From: Acidianus ambivalens | Lineage (GTDB): Archaea > Thermoproteota > Thermoprotei_A > Sulfolobales > Sulfolobaceae | Direction of reading: 5' to 3' | Length of the DNA: 64,000 nt | Assembly (NCBI RefSeq): GCF_009729015.1 | Contig: NZ_CP045482.1 | Span: forward strand, 1,546,001-1,610,000 | Part shown: positions 36,546 to 45,141 of the stretch, piece after piece | Layout of the letters: each line of letters opens with the position of its first letter | Numbering within the stretch: the stretch's first letter is position 1 | Notes under the pieces: generated by a model | What the model saw: only the letters and a program-made list of their open reading frames with translations | What the model was told of the DNA's origin: nothing | The model's database searches: none | Made by a program: the position numbers and the translations under genes

Positions 36546-37048
36546 ATAGGGGGCTTCTTGTTATTATAGCGGATTTGCTTGAATATCCTGCTTATTGGCT
36601 TCCCAAATTAAGTGAATTTGAGGCAAAATTAGTCAAGATAAATGATCCTTTCATGGCCGAATTCCTCAAAGAGGTTAAATCAATAGAACCTATAGATTTG
36701 GAGGAAATTTATGTCAGTACGTTCGATTTTAGCAAAGAAACAACATTAAACATAACATATTATTATACGGGAGATGAAAAACAAAGAGGAAATAATAAAC
36801 GTGGGATATTATTATTAAAATTAAAAGAGTTAGCTAATATCAACACTGAAAAAGAGCTACCAGATTATCTGCCAAATCTAATCCGATTTATTGCAAATAA
36901 TGCCAATGAGAATACTAAAGAGATATTGGAACTTATTAAGCTTCCATTGAAGGAGTTAACCATCAACCTAAAAGCTAAGAATTCAATTTTTTATTATATT
37001 CTCGTTTCATTATATAAAGAATTGTATTTAGGTGATCCAGATGTCTGA
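36542..37048 (+). CDS. narJ: Nitrate reductase assembly chaperone NarJ
   Basis: 168 aa, mostly helical, poorly conserved as is usual for the TorD/NarJ family. It starts LLVIIADLLEYPAYWLPKL, which matches the typical NarJ opening (..ll..LL.YP...). Position between narH and narI with 4- and 8-nt overlaps is diagnostic. NarJ inserts the Mo cofactor and holds NarGH until it binds NarI. Confidence 0.88.
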   Translation: MNRGLLVIIADLLEYPAYWLPKLSEFEAKLVKINDPFMAEFLKEVKSIEPIDLEEIYVSTFDFSKETTLNITYYYTGDEKQRGNNKRGILLLKLKELANINTEKELPDYLPNLIRFIANNANENTKEILELIKLPLKELTINLKAKNSIFYYILVSLYKELYLGDPDV

Positions 37049-37742
37049 CCTCTTAAATCTGCTGTTATGGGTTGTGTATCCATATATATCGATTACAATT
37101 TTTCTTACTGGACATGTATACACATATACATTAAGAAGATATTATTGGAGCGCCAGATCTACTGAGTTATTAGAAAAAAGGATGCAATCGTGGTCCTCAT
37201 ATCTTTTTCATTATGGAATAATTATTGTATTAATAGGGCATATAGTAGGAATAGCAATTCCGACAGCAATCTTACTCGCACTAGGTATATCGCTAACTTT
37301 GCACACGGAACTTGCATTTTATTTAGGAGGAATATTTGGAACTATTACACTAATAGGAATTATAGGATTAATCACAAGATATCTTACTAATCCTAGAGTA
37401 AGAGCTACATTAAGATTTACTGATTATCTCGTGTATATAATTCTGATAGTAACTATAGTCTTAGGTCTATATAATACATTAGTAGTGCACCCAGAGTACG
37501 AAACTACTGTAGGACCGTGGTTACAAGGTTTACTATCGCTTCATCCTAACCCGAATTTCATGAATGACGTTCCTTTATTACTAAAAGTTCATATAGCAGT
37601 CTCAATGTTCCTTTATATAATATGGCCTTTTAGTAGATTAGTTCATGTATGGAGCTTTCCAGTAACCTATTTATGGAGACCTTATATAATATATAGAAGC
37701 CCACTAGTGAAGATTAGACAACTCAAAGACAAACAATGGTGA
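37041..37742 (+). CDS. narI: Nitrate reductase gamma subunit NarI (cytochrome b)
   Basis: 233 aa from the ATG at 37041 (an in-frame GTG at 37032 is possible). Five membrane helices. Haem ligands are placed as in the E. coli protein: His57 and His67 in LFHYGIIIVLIGHIVG, and a pair 18 residues apart in KVHIAVSMFLY...RLVHVW. NarI oxidises quinol at the outer membrane side and anchors NarGH. Last intact gene of the operon; a decayed permease gene starts 6 nt later. Confidence 0.95.
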   Translation: MSDLLNLLLWVVYPYISITIFLTGHVYTYTLRRYYWSARSTELLEKRMQSWSSYLFHYGIIIVLIGHIVGIAIPTAILLALGISLTLHTELAFYLGGIFGTITLIGIIGLITRYLTNPRVRATLRFTDYLVYIILIVTIVLGLYNTLVVHPEYETTVGPWLQGLLSLHPNPNFMNDVPLLLKVHIAVSMFLYIIWPFSRLVHVWSFPVTYLWRPYIIYRSPLVKIRQLKDKQW

Positions 37743-37748
37743 CTATTA

Positions 37749-38435
37749 ATGTCGGAGTTGACTGGTTTTACAGATGCTATTAAACGACTTCATGCAGCAT
37801 GTCTTGCAATAGTAATGGGTATCGGTATTATTTCAATAGATGCACAATTGCCAAAATTTAACTTAATCTCGGTAATATTGATGTGGATAGATTTACTTTC
37901 CTATACTGTTTTATTTATCTTTTATAGTTAGAATTATTGTTTTTAAATGGAGTTTTTAAATAATCTAACTAGTCCTACACTTAGCGTTGGCTTTTTCACT
38001 TTTGTAACTGGTAGTGGGACTTTAGCAACGACTTTATTTTTACATTCTTTGTGTATATTTGCAATTATTCTTTATTTTATATAACAGTAGGGCTCTTGGT
38101 TCGTATTTAATTATGCAATTTGAACTAGTTTCTTTCTTTATAATTACGGCATTATTCTTAGCTTTAATAGGCATATATCATGAGGCTACATATCCTCATA
38201 ACTTCGTATCTTTGTGGTTTTTCATCCTATAGGCTATTTCTTATATACCAATAGGTATCTCCTTATTTTTGTGAAGAAGCCGATAGGAATCTCTATAATA
38301 TTGTTGATGATAATAATAGGTTGGATACTTTTCTTTACTATTCCTTGGCAATCGGCTGCGGAAAACGAAATATTAGGCATATCTATACTTAATTGTTATG
38401 CAGTTTTGCATAGAATACCTTTCGATATCAATTAA
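37749..38435 (+). pseudogene. Decayed membrane transporter, possibly TDT/SLAC1 (TehA-like) family
   Basis: The first 60 codons read LTGFTDAIKRLHAACLAIVMGIGIISID, a pattern like the F.A.W.a.VMGTGi.s start of tellurite-resistance/dicarboxylate permeases. The frame then breaks at 37931. Further hydrophobic fragments follow in other frames: SVGFFTFVTGSGTLATTLF near 37985, FELVSFFIITALFLALIGIYHE near 38115, and KKPIGISIILLMIIIGWILFF near 38276-38340, ending at 38435. Several stops and shifts make it nonfunctional. It lies directly after narI and was probably part of the operon. Confidence 0.55.
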
Positions 38436-38547
38436 CGGAAAACTTTATTCCTTTTTTGTTAGATCACTAGAGGACGTATAGCCGGTTTTCTAGATGGGCT
38501 TAGCTTTACCTAATATTTCACTTTATGGTATTTCCTACTTTATAGTT

Positions 38548-38656
38548 TACTTCAATTTTTCTCAGAGATAGCATTAAAGTCACTTTTAATCTAATATTTA
38601 ATTTTGAATTTAAACCAATTAAATAAATTTAATGTCTAAGAAAATTTAGAGTGGCA
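38548..38656 (+). repeat. Dispersed ~110-bp noncoding element, copy D
   Basis: The copy closest to copy A (3590-3706): TTCAATTTTTCTCAGAGATA, CACTTTTAATCTAA, TTTGAATTTAAACCAA, TGTCTAAGAAAATT and GGCATTTGC. It is outside the CRISPR region, in decayed DNA after the nar operon. Confidence 0.5.
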
Positions 38657-38940
38657 TTTGCTATAATCATAGCTTACCAGCTTTCCATCTTCTGGAGCAT
38701 TTTACCTTGAAGACACTATCATCCCTATTGCCAATGGAGAATAAAGATTAAGGATAACGAAATTTATAAATGATTGGAGTTCAATAAATCGAAGAAAGGT
38801 AAGAATAAAAATGCATTACAGTATGGGAGGGCTATTTAGGCTTCCATTGCGAATTCACTTTATTTCTATAAAATGAGCTTAGAATAATTGATTGTACACT
38901 AAGAGGTAATACTAATAGGGGACGAGCAGGATATTACACT

Positions 38941-39272
38941 ATGCAAGAAGCACAATTCACGAGTAATCGCGGAGTCCTCCACTCCACGGTCCTCCTCGCC
39001 CCAAATGTACTTCAACAAAACGCATTATTAAACAAAACGGTTGACGAGATCGAGAGGATAGCCCTTGAAGAAGCAGAAAAATAAGCCCAAAATACGCAAG
39101 AGGAAAGAAAATACAAAGAAGAGGCTACTCACACTACAAGTTCATCAAAGGATTCAACATCACAAAGACAAGAAGAAGAATAACTTACAAATTACACTGG
39201 ATAACTATAACCCTCCCAATCCTTTATAAGGACGGGAAGAGAGTAAAAACGAGAACTGAAGAAGAACTGTAA
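38941..39272 (+). pseudogene. Probable transposase remnant
   Basis: A 47-codon frame (MQEAQFTSNRGVLHSTVLLA ... DEIERIALEEAEK) ends at 39082. It is followed in another frame by KYARGKKIQRRGYSHYKFIK and GFNITKTRRRITYKLHWITI up to 39272. Basic, DDE-transposase-like composition, but the family is not recognised. Confidence 0.35.
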
Positions 39273-39359
39273 AGAGAAAGCGAACTAATCCTAAAAGAAT
39301 TATTATCCTTCTACTCTGTGCTCTGAGGGAAACTTAACGTTAATAGCAGTTGTTCTACT

Positions 39360-39497
39360 TTAACGCAGCTTAAAGATTTTCATCAAACCTAGAGCACCTC
39401 CTAAACATATTTCAACGAACCGGAGAAGTTCCTCCACGCTCTTCAAGCTAAGGGAGCTGATCAAATCTCTGGCCGTGTTAACCACCATCACGATCAT
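39360..39497 (-). pseudogene. Small C-terminal transposase-like remnant
   Basis: 45 codons: MIVMVVNTARDLISSLSLKS and VEELLRFVEICLGGALGLMK, then a stop at 39360. It resembles the amphipathic tail of Sulfolobales IS transposases; weak evidence. Confidence 0.25.
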
Positions 39498-39567
39498 CTT
39501 ATCTATACCGCTTTAACCTAATTATTAAGGGTATCTATTTTTAATTTAACCTTAAACTGGTCTTAAT

Positions 39568-39903
39568 ATGTTACTGTTATATTTAACATTCATCATGATC
39601 GTTATACATGCATTAGGAGTCTCGCTGTCTTTTTCTAAAAGGACTTTCCCAAAGTTAATTGGTAATTTAATCGCAGTCTATGAAATGATATTTTATTTTA
39701 TGATCATATTTTCAACAATTATATAAAAAATAAAATTATCCTTGTAATATCATATATTTATCTCATAATTCACCTTATAGGGGGAATAGCTTATTTAAAG
39801 GAGTATCTAAGCAAGCTATATTCTGCTGAAAGGCTAAAATATTATGGTTTTTATGAGCTGATTGAAATGCTATATTTGATTTCTATTTTATTTGAAATAT
39901 GAT
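39568..39903 (+). pseudogene. Small polytopic membrane protein, frameshifted
   Basis: The ATG at 39568 opens MLLLYLTFIMIVIHALGVSL and stops at 39726. A one-base shift in the TATAAAAAAT run continues NKIILVISYIYLIIHLIGGI, LKEYLSKLYSAERLKYYGFY to 39903. About 112 aa with four membrane helices. No family recognised. It sits before the NnrS-like fragment in the same direction. Confidence 0.45.
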
Positions 39904-39957
39904 AGTTTAAAACATTAAGTATATCCTATCAAATATCCCGTTTAAAGGATGGTTTAT

Positions 39958-40199
39958 GAAACTAGTTTTAATTTTGATGATTATTGGAATTTTACTGCTC
40001 TTGCTTGGTAGTATATCCGCTATATTTGAACTTATGGGAATTCAAGGTTTTCCTTATAGATCCTACTAGTTCACTATCCCCTCTCATCGATTTCTAATGA
40101 TTTACGATTCTTTGGAGCCCTTATAGATAATGAGGTCTTAGTAACGTTATGCGTAAAATGGGTAAGCACCAGATGATTCGCCTCTTATATAAACATATT
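39958..40199 (+). pseudogene. NnrS-like membrane gene, N-terminal remnant
   Basis: MKLVLILMIIGILLLLLGSI then AIFELMGIQGF matches the N-terminus of the intact gene at 23820-24833 (MRLPLLLMITGILLLLLGGV, then AVFEFMSMQGF). After a frameshift, FIDPTSSL and DNEVLVTL match FIDPTESL and GNEVLVAL of the intact copy. The remnant is cut short near 40185-40200 where the IS110 remnant begins. Confidence 0.75.
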
Positions 40200-40326
40200 A
40201 GTCAGATCTGTGTAATACAGATCTGACTGGGGTGTAGACCGTTTCGCCTCTTGGGCTCAAAGCTCGGCTGTTAGCTTAGCCCACCTCCAATTCGAACCGG
40301 AAGTTGGGCTTAAAGCCCGAATAAGG
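40186..40326 (+). ncRNA. Structured left end of IS110 remnant: putative bridge RNA
   Basis: IS110-group elements encode a bridge RNA in the noncoding stretch before the transposase (established for IS621 and relatives). Here that stretch begins with a perfect 12-bp stem AGTCAGATCTGT/ACAGATCTGACT (40200-40228). It continues with GGGCT...AGCCC (about 40252-40285), CCAA...TTGG (about 40287-40309) and GGGCTTAAAGCCC near 40308-40320. TTCGCCTCTT in the element (40242-40251) repeats TTCGCCTCTT of the left flank (40177-40186), as a target-binding loop would. RNA production and limits are inferred. Confidence 0.45.
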
Positions 40327-40533
40327 GTGAGTATACCTGGAGGCCCCAGTTGCGGGATAGATGTATCAAAAGATAAATTAATTATGTATTTCCAAGACAA
40401 ATACTACGAGTTTCCTAATGACAAGCGAGGTTATGAGGATATAAGGAAGATCTTGCCTAAGGGTTGCAAAGTGGGTATTGAAAGTACTGGAGTTTACCAC
40501 GTTAACCTAGCTAAGTACTTGATGGGCGAGTAG
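40327..40533 (+). pseudogene. IS110-family transposase, N-terminal fragment
   Basis: 68 aa from GTG 40327. CGIDVSKDKLIMYF and KVGIESTGVYHVNLAKYL are the first two RuvC/DEDD blocks of IS110 transposases (first Asp, then Glu-Ser-Thr-Gly). The frame ends at a junction with ATPase-derived DNA, so about 80 percent of the protein, including the serine-containing C-terminal domain, is missing. Inactive. Confidence 0.85.
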
Positions 40534-41143
40534 AGAGTGTCGTTATTTACGCTATTTATTTCAGAAAGTACGTTATTTATCTCTGCCCTATCAGAGAATT
40601 TCTCCCAATTATCTTTAAGATATTTTATATAATGATCTAGGATTCTGGGATTTAACTGGCTCCTCCCCGCCTCACAGAGGCTAGGCTTTCCGCCCCCTTA
40701 ACCCCCATTTTTTGTAAAGCGTTTTAATTTCTCTGCTTTTCCCAAGTTCTCTACTCGTTACGATTCTCTTTGAGATCTCGTCAAAGGTTATCTCTAGTGT
40801 CGTTCCTTCATTATCGCTTAAAAATATTTTCTTATTTGAGTTATAGTAACTAAAGAGAAATCTACTCGAAATAGCTTTCTTCCTATCTATTCTATGAATG
40901 CTAAAAGTTCTATAGAATTTGAAAAGTCCATAGGAATTTGCTCTACATCCGACAACAAATAAAATGCGTCGAGTATTGTAGTTTTCCCTGCGTTATTTGC
41001 TCCTAATTAGTTTTACCTAGCGTAATTTCGCCCTTAGAAATCCCCCTAAAATTATTAATAATAAGAGAATCAAATCCAACTTTCTCTATATCATTTCTGG
41101 AATAAATACTTACATGTCCTTGGAAAACTTTTATACTTTCCAC
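40534..41143 (-). pseudogene. AAA/RecF-like ATPase, broken and truncated
   Basis: From GTG 41143: SLIINNFRGISKGEITLGKT, then after a frame break GANNAGKTTILDAFYLLSDV (Walker A) and TLEITFDEISKRIV. The 58-bp mini-element (40656-40713) interrupts it. Removing it joins KTLY to LNPRILDHYIKYLKDNWEKF in frame. The 3' end is replaced by the IS110 fragment at about 40533. OLD/AAA_15-like ATPases of this kind often work in defence or SMC-like roles. Confidence 0.7.
40656..40713 (-). mobile_element. 58-bp mini-element derived from IS1341-like ends (second copy)
   Basis: Lies directly after TTTAC (GTAAA at 40714-40718). The left-end sequence GGGGGTTAAGGGGGCGG is fused, via a GCCTC/GAGGC stem, to a right end GGGGAGGAGCCAG. 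Same length as 18395-18452. Its removal restores the host ATPase frame, which fixes both ends. Confidence 0.75.
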
Positions 41144-41146
41144 GGT

Positions 41147-41877
41147 TTAAGTAGAAGCTTCCACTCCGCTATTTCCTGCAATGTAAATTTTCCCACTATT
41201 AGAAGATAATTTTCCTAAGTTATAAGAAAGCTTATAATTATTGTCTATTACGAAAGTTGCTGTTTGATTATCTACAATAATACCTAAGCTGTGACACCCC
41301 TTAAGGTCAAAGTTTACGTCACTCTTCATGCAAATTCCACCTGGAGATATAACTATAATACTATTGCCATAAAAAGGGTCAAAACCAACAGCATAACTGT
41401 CGTTAGAAAAATATTTTCCGCACCCTCCTAATAGCTAGCCGTGACATTGCGGTACTGTATTAGGCTCTTCTTTAGCTAGAAAACCTACTAAAAATTGTCT
41501 CCTTTTCCTTGATAGCAGTATTTTACTTCAACGTAAAATGGAACGCTAATTTCTGCATTAGAGAAAAGATAGGTTTCGGAGTCAGTCTTCCCATCTACAA
41601 GAACAGAAGTATTGCCTTCCGTTCTTATTTTACAATCCGCGTATTTTACAGCCTTAAAGTCAAAATCTAGGAATATTTTATCCTCAGGATAACCTTCACT
41701 ACCAGTTTTAACTATGTACACATATTCTGTTTCACGATCCACATGAACGTAAAGTTTACCTTTTTCACCATAGGAATATAAAGTCAATTTATTATCATCA
41801 TAAACATCATAATTTTCAGCGTCAAAAGGTAAAATCAGAAAGCCTTTCTTCGCTTTAACTCTATATATCACAAGCAT
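41147..41877 (-). pseudogene. Unknown protein with lectin-like C-terminal part, frameshifted
   Basis: 129 codons from the ATG at 41877 (MLVIYRVKAKKGFLILPFDA ... EVKYCYQGKGDNF) end at a T run; adding one T at about 41489 continues LVGFLAKEEPNTVPQCHG, then a TAG, then GGCGKYFSNDSYAVGFDPFY and SDVNFDLKGCHSLGIIVDNQ to 41147. The AVGFDPF...IIVISPGG pattern resembles L-type lectin-like beta sandwiches, but this is a weak match. It ends 3 nt before the ATPase pseudogene, so the two were likely one operon. Confidence 0.5.
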
Positions 41878-42225
41878 GAATTAGAAAAGAAGAAATTAAG
41901 TATGACTGAAGAATGTACGTATACCTTAAGTCAGAGTTTAAGAAGAAAAAGTGATTACGAAAATACATGAAGTATAACTTTATACGTACTTTAATTTTTC
42001 ATGTCCGCGTGATTCACTATCACGCACTTCCTTAAATTACTGAAATCTTATATTATACAAATACTCCTCTTTTCCTTATTTTGAATTTGAAGAAACCCAA
42101 GATAAAATGATAATGATATTCCACAAAGAAGTCAGACTTCAAGAAGAAGGCATAGAACTTTTTACATGGCTATTAATACCTTACTTTTTATTACTATTAT
42201 CACTTAAGTATAAAACTCAATAGTG
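41878..42225. other. Intergenic, no gene seen
   Basis: About 350 bp between two minus-strand genes. It contains a small GAAGTC/GACTTC hairpin near 42128-42140. Nothing else recognised. Confidence 0.3.
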
Positions 42226-43272
42226 TTATTCTTCGTTCTCTTCTTTCTCCTCAATTTTCTTTACTAACTTCTCTGCCCTTAGCATCATAACTTCCGTGTT
42301 GAAATTCCACCTTCCTTTCTCAAAGTGCTCATAAGGAATTGAGGCAGTTATCATATATTGTTGATCGTAAGGATGCAAGTAAGTTTCTATTGTGTCCTTC
42401 TCCTTTAGTGATGAGATAAACTTTAGGTAGGAAAGTAACGTGGACGAAGAGTCTAGGATATGAGCCACGTAACTTTTATCATCTAACTTATAAACGTAGT
42501 ACATGGAAGGAATTTTAGATAACTCCTCTAAAACCTCTTCCTCCTTGAAATTGACCTCAAGTCTAAAGTCCGGCTTATAAAGATAAACGCTATAGAATTT
42601 TATTAATCCTTTCCCTATTACGTGTGCTTGAGTGTGGTAAAGTACGTCTTTAAAAGAGACTCCTAGCAGCGAAGATAAATCCTTAAGCGAAGACACGCTT
42701 CTTTCTTGTTTCTTTCCTAAAATTTTTACGTCCAGATCGTCAGGAGAGAAGCCTTCAGATAAATCAGGTAACTCGAAAGGCTCTCTAGGAGAGCTCAAGA
42801 GACCTTCAAATACTCCTTTATTAAAATTAAAAATAGAATAATCTATCGGGTAAAATTTCTCCTCATTAACCTTATGGATATCGTAATGGAATATTACTCC
42901 TTCGTCCTGCAGGTAATCTAAAACTTTGTCAAAACTAGTTGACGTGAAATAAATTGCAGTATTAATAACAAGAGGATTATTAACGTCTCGAAATATGAAA
43001 GTTGTTATACCATCGAATACGTCATAAAGATCTAGGAGAGGTAGCCTATAATAATTTGAGTAAATTGTAACATAATACTTCTTTAAACCTAAAGCTTCGT
43101 ACCTAGGAAAAGGAGCAAGTCTATAATGGTAATTTTCCCTTAACCATTGAATTAATTTATCCGCATCTCTTATTCTGGAAATTGCACTAATTATCTTGGG
43201 ATTTAAATCGCCAAATCTCTGTAAATAATACAAAATCTCAGAAAGCTTAAGATATTCTTTTTCGATTAACAC
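42226..43272 (-). CDS. Hypothetical protein, possible winged-helix regulator
   Basis: 348 aa, soluble, not recognised with confidence. The N-terminal 60 residues (LKLSEILYYLQRFGDLNPKI) and a second stretch (SLKDLSSLLGVSFKDVLYHT near 195-215) look like helix-turn-helix segments, so a two-domain regulator of the kind found in Sulfolobales is possible. The C-terminal tail is very rich in Glu and Lys. It stands alone on the minus strand, upstream of the lectin-like pseudogene, with no clear operon partner. Confidence 0.5.
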   Translation of the reverse strand: MLIEKEYLKLSEILYYLQRFGDLNPKIISAISRIRDADKLIQWLRENYHYRLAPFPRYEALGLKKYYVTIYSNYYRLPLLDLYDVFDGITTFIFRDVNNPLVINTAIYFTSTSFDKVLDYLQDEGVIFHYDIHKVNEEKFYPIDYSIFNFNKGVFEGLLSSPREPFELPDLSEGFSPDDLDVKILGKKQERSVSSLKDLSSLLGVSFKDVLYHTQAHVIGKGLIKFYSVYLYKPDFRLEVNFKEEEVLEELSKIPSMYYVYKLDDKSYVAHILDSSSTLLSYLKFISSLKEKDTIETYLHPYDQQYMITASIPYEHFEKGRWNFNTEVMMLRAEKLVKKIEEKEENEE

Positions 43273-43337
43273 GAGAAAAATTCAAACTTGGACTTAAAAA
43301 GATTGAGCTTATAATATCTAAAAAGTTTGTAAGGTGT

Positions 43338-43469
43338 TTATCCTATAGCTGCAGAATCACTTAATCCTGCGTTAGCAATTAGATGTGCTAGGCCTAGTGC
43401 TGCTATTCCTAAGCCTAAAATGATTATTGCATACCTTATTCCAAGGTTTAATTTATAGACGTTTATCAT
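43338..43469 (-). CDS. Small single-span membrane protein
   Basis: 43 aa: MINVYKLNLGIRYAIIILGL, then GIAALGLAHLIANAG, one predicted membrane helix rich in Gly, Ile, Leu and Ala. GAGG lies 5 nt before the ATG. Too short to classify; called because of the start context and the clean hydrophobic pattern. Confidence 0.4.
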   Translation of the reverse strand: MINVYKLNLGIRYAIIILGLGIAALGLAHLIANAGLSDSAAIG

Positions 43470-43778
43470 TTTTCCTCGATAACAAGAGGTGAGTGTAAGA
43501 CGTTAAGCCTTTGTTTATTGGGAAAAATTTTATTATCGGCGTAGCCTTTCTTCTTTCAAGGATATGATAAATTTTGTTCAAAATCTTTAGGAGAATTGGT
43601 GAACATATTTTAACATTCTTACTCATATAGCGTTCTGTATTACATTTTTTAGATAATATAAAAAGGTGACAAGATAGATAATGCAACTGCAGACTAAGCA
43701 AGTGCAGAGATGTAACATTTGTGAGCTAGAAACTTATGAGAGTGTGTACTCACTATTTTCTTAAAATAAATTTTTATG
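43470..43778. other. Intergenic with a possible 27-aa ORF
   Basis: ATG at 43681 opens a 27-codon frame ending at 43764 that contains CNIC, preceded about 25 nt upstream by TAATATAAAAAGG, a TATA-like box. Coding status is uncertain. Otherwise empty. Confidence 0.25.
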
Positions 43779-43810
43779 TTACGCCGGCGTAATAATTACG
43801 GAGGCGTAAT
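43779..43810. promoter_or_regulatory. Palindromic operator before AAA ATPase gene
   Basis: TTACGCCGGCGTAA (43779-43792) is a perfect 14-bp palindrome; an imperfect copy TTACGGAGGCGTAA follows at 43797-43810, just before the ATG at 43812. TATA-like TTAAAATAAA lies at about 43761-43770, so both sites cover the transcription start and should act as repressor sites. Confidence 0.5.
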
Positions 43811-43811
43811 A

Positions 43812-44973
43812 ATGCTATTTGACGTTAGACCTAAGGAAGATAGAAAGGACTTATACGATAGAGACAAGGAAGTAGATGAGATAAAGGAGAGTATCGATAG
43901 GAAAGTATGGATTGCAGTATACGGAATGAGGAGGGTAGGAAAGACAAGTGTTGTTAATGTTGCAGTTAACGACTCCAGATACATAGTAATTAAACCTAAT
44001 GAGGATCTACGATCCTAAAAAGAAGAAATATCCTAAGACTTCTTTCGTGTCCTTATTCCTAGAGAGCATTAATGAGGCCGTAAAGAAGTACACTTTAGGC
44101 GATAGGCTAATTAGGTTTGTTTCTAACGTATTAGGCATAGACGAGAATTCGTTCATAGATTTTAACCTAGTCAAGATAAGGCCTAGGCTTAAGAAATTTA
44201 GGGGAGAGGACGTTAGCTCTACGATTAGGGAACTGGACTTGTTGGCTGGAGACAATAAGAGGACTTTAGTCCTTATCTTTGACGAAGCTCAAGAGTTGAT
44301 AAAAGTTAACGGGATTAATTTCTCCTCAGTGTTTCACGATATTTATGATTATTGTAAGAATACTACTGTTATATTTACGGGGAGTAGTGTAGGTATACTG
44401 GAAAACATGCTAAAAGATCTTGAATACGAAAAACCCTTCTTTGGCATAAGGAGAATAAAGATAGAGAGATTTAATGAACAGCTTTCTAGAGATTTCTTAC
44501 TTAAAGGATTCGCAGAAGAAGGCGTTACAGTGCAGGAAGATGTAATAGACGACGCGTTGAGGAGGTTTGACGGAATTCCGGGCTGGTTAACCTTTTTCGG
44601 TTCTGAATATTCTTTCAGAATTAGGCATGGTGAAAAACAAGTAAATGTGGACGATATAGAGAAGATGGCTGTAGAGGAAGTGAGGAAGGAAGTAAAGGAC
44701 TTCATTTTAGGAACTCAATCCCCCGAGAGGTATTCAGCAGCAATACTCGCTCTTGATAGGCTTGGAGGAAAAGGAAGTGTTGCCGATGTAACAAAGGTTG
44801 TTAGCTCAATATTAAGTGAGGTACCTGAACCAAGAATTTACGAGATTTTAAATAGGTTAGTTAACATGGGATTTATTGAGAAAGAGAATGAAGAGTATTC
44901 TCTACCTAAGGATGAGCCAGATAGGAAGGGGTTAGTATTGGCTGCAAAGGACGTAATGAGTTTAGTAACATGA
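43812..44973 (+). pseudogene. Archaeal AAA ATPase, frameshifted
   Basis: MLFDVRPKEDRKDLYDRDKE is followed by AVYGMRRVGKTSVVNVA (Walker A); the frame ends at 44018. A +1 shift near 44010 continues IYDPKKKKYPKTSFVSLFLE, then LVLIFDEAQELIK (Walker B), VIFTGSSVGIL and a C-terminal winged helix (VPEPRIYEILNRLVNMGFIE) to 44973. The whole matches the archaeal ATPase (pfam01637-like) layout, about 385 aa. The start at 43812 is preferred over 43776 because the palindromes and TATA box lie just upstream. Confidence 0.8.
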
Positions 44974-45141
44974 GCTATACCGCGATAACCTTTATCTAAC
45001 TCCTTTATAAGTTAGTAACTGTAATACATAAGATCAAGGATATAATTAGTTTGATAGAGATACTAAAATGAGACTTAAGCTACTGTTTATGAATATATGA
45101 GAAAGTTTAAGGCTTATTAATGTTAGTTTTGAAAATATATT

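Noticed and set aside
40288..40305. TTCGAACC motif resembling a tRNA T-loop
   Set aside because: No matching acceptor, D or anticodon stems on either strand; it lies in the structured IS110 end.
43453..43701. 82-codon minus-strand frame
   Set aside because: Low-complexity basic composition, no start context, overlaps the better small membrane ORF.
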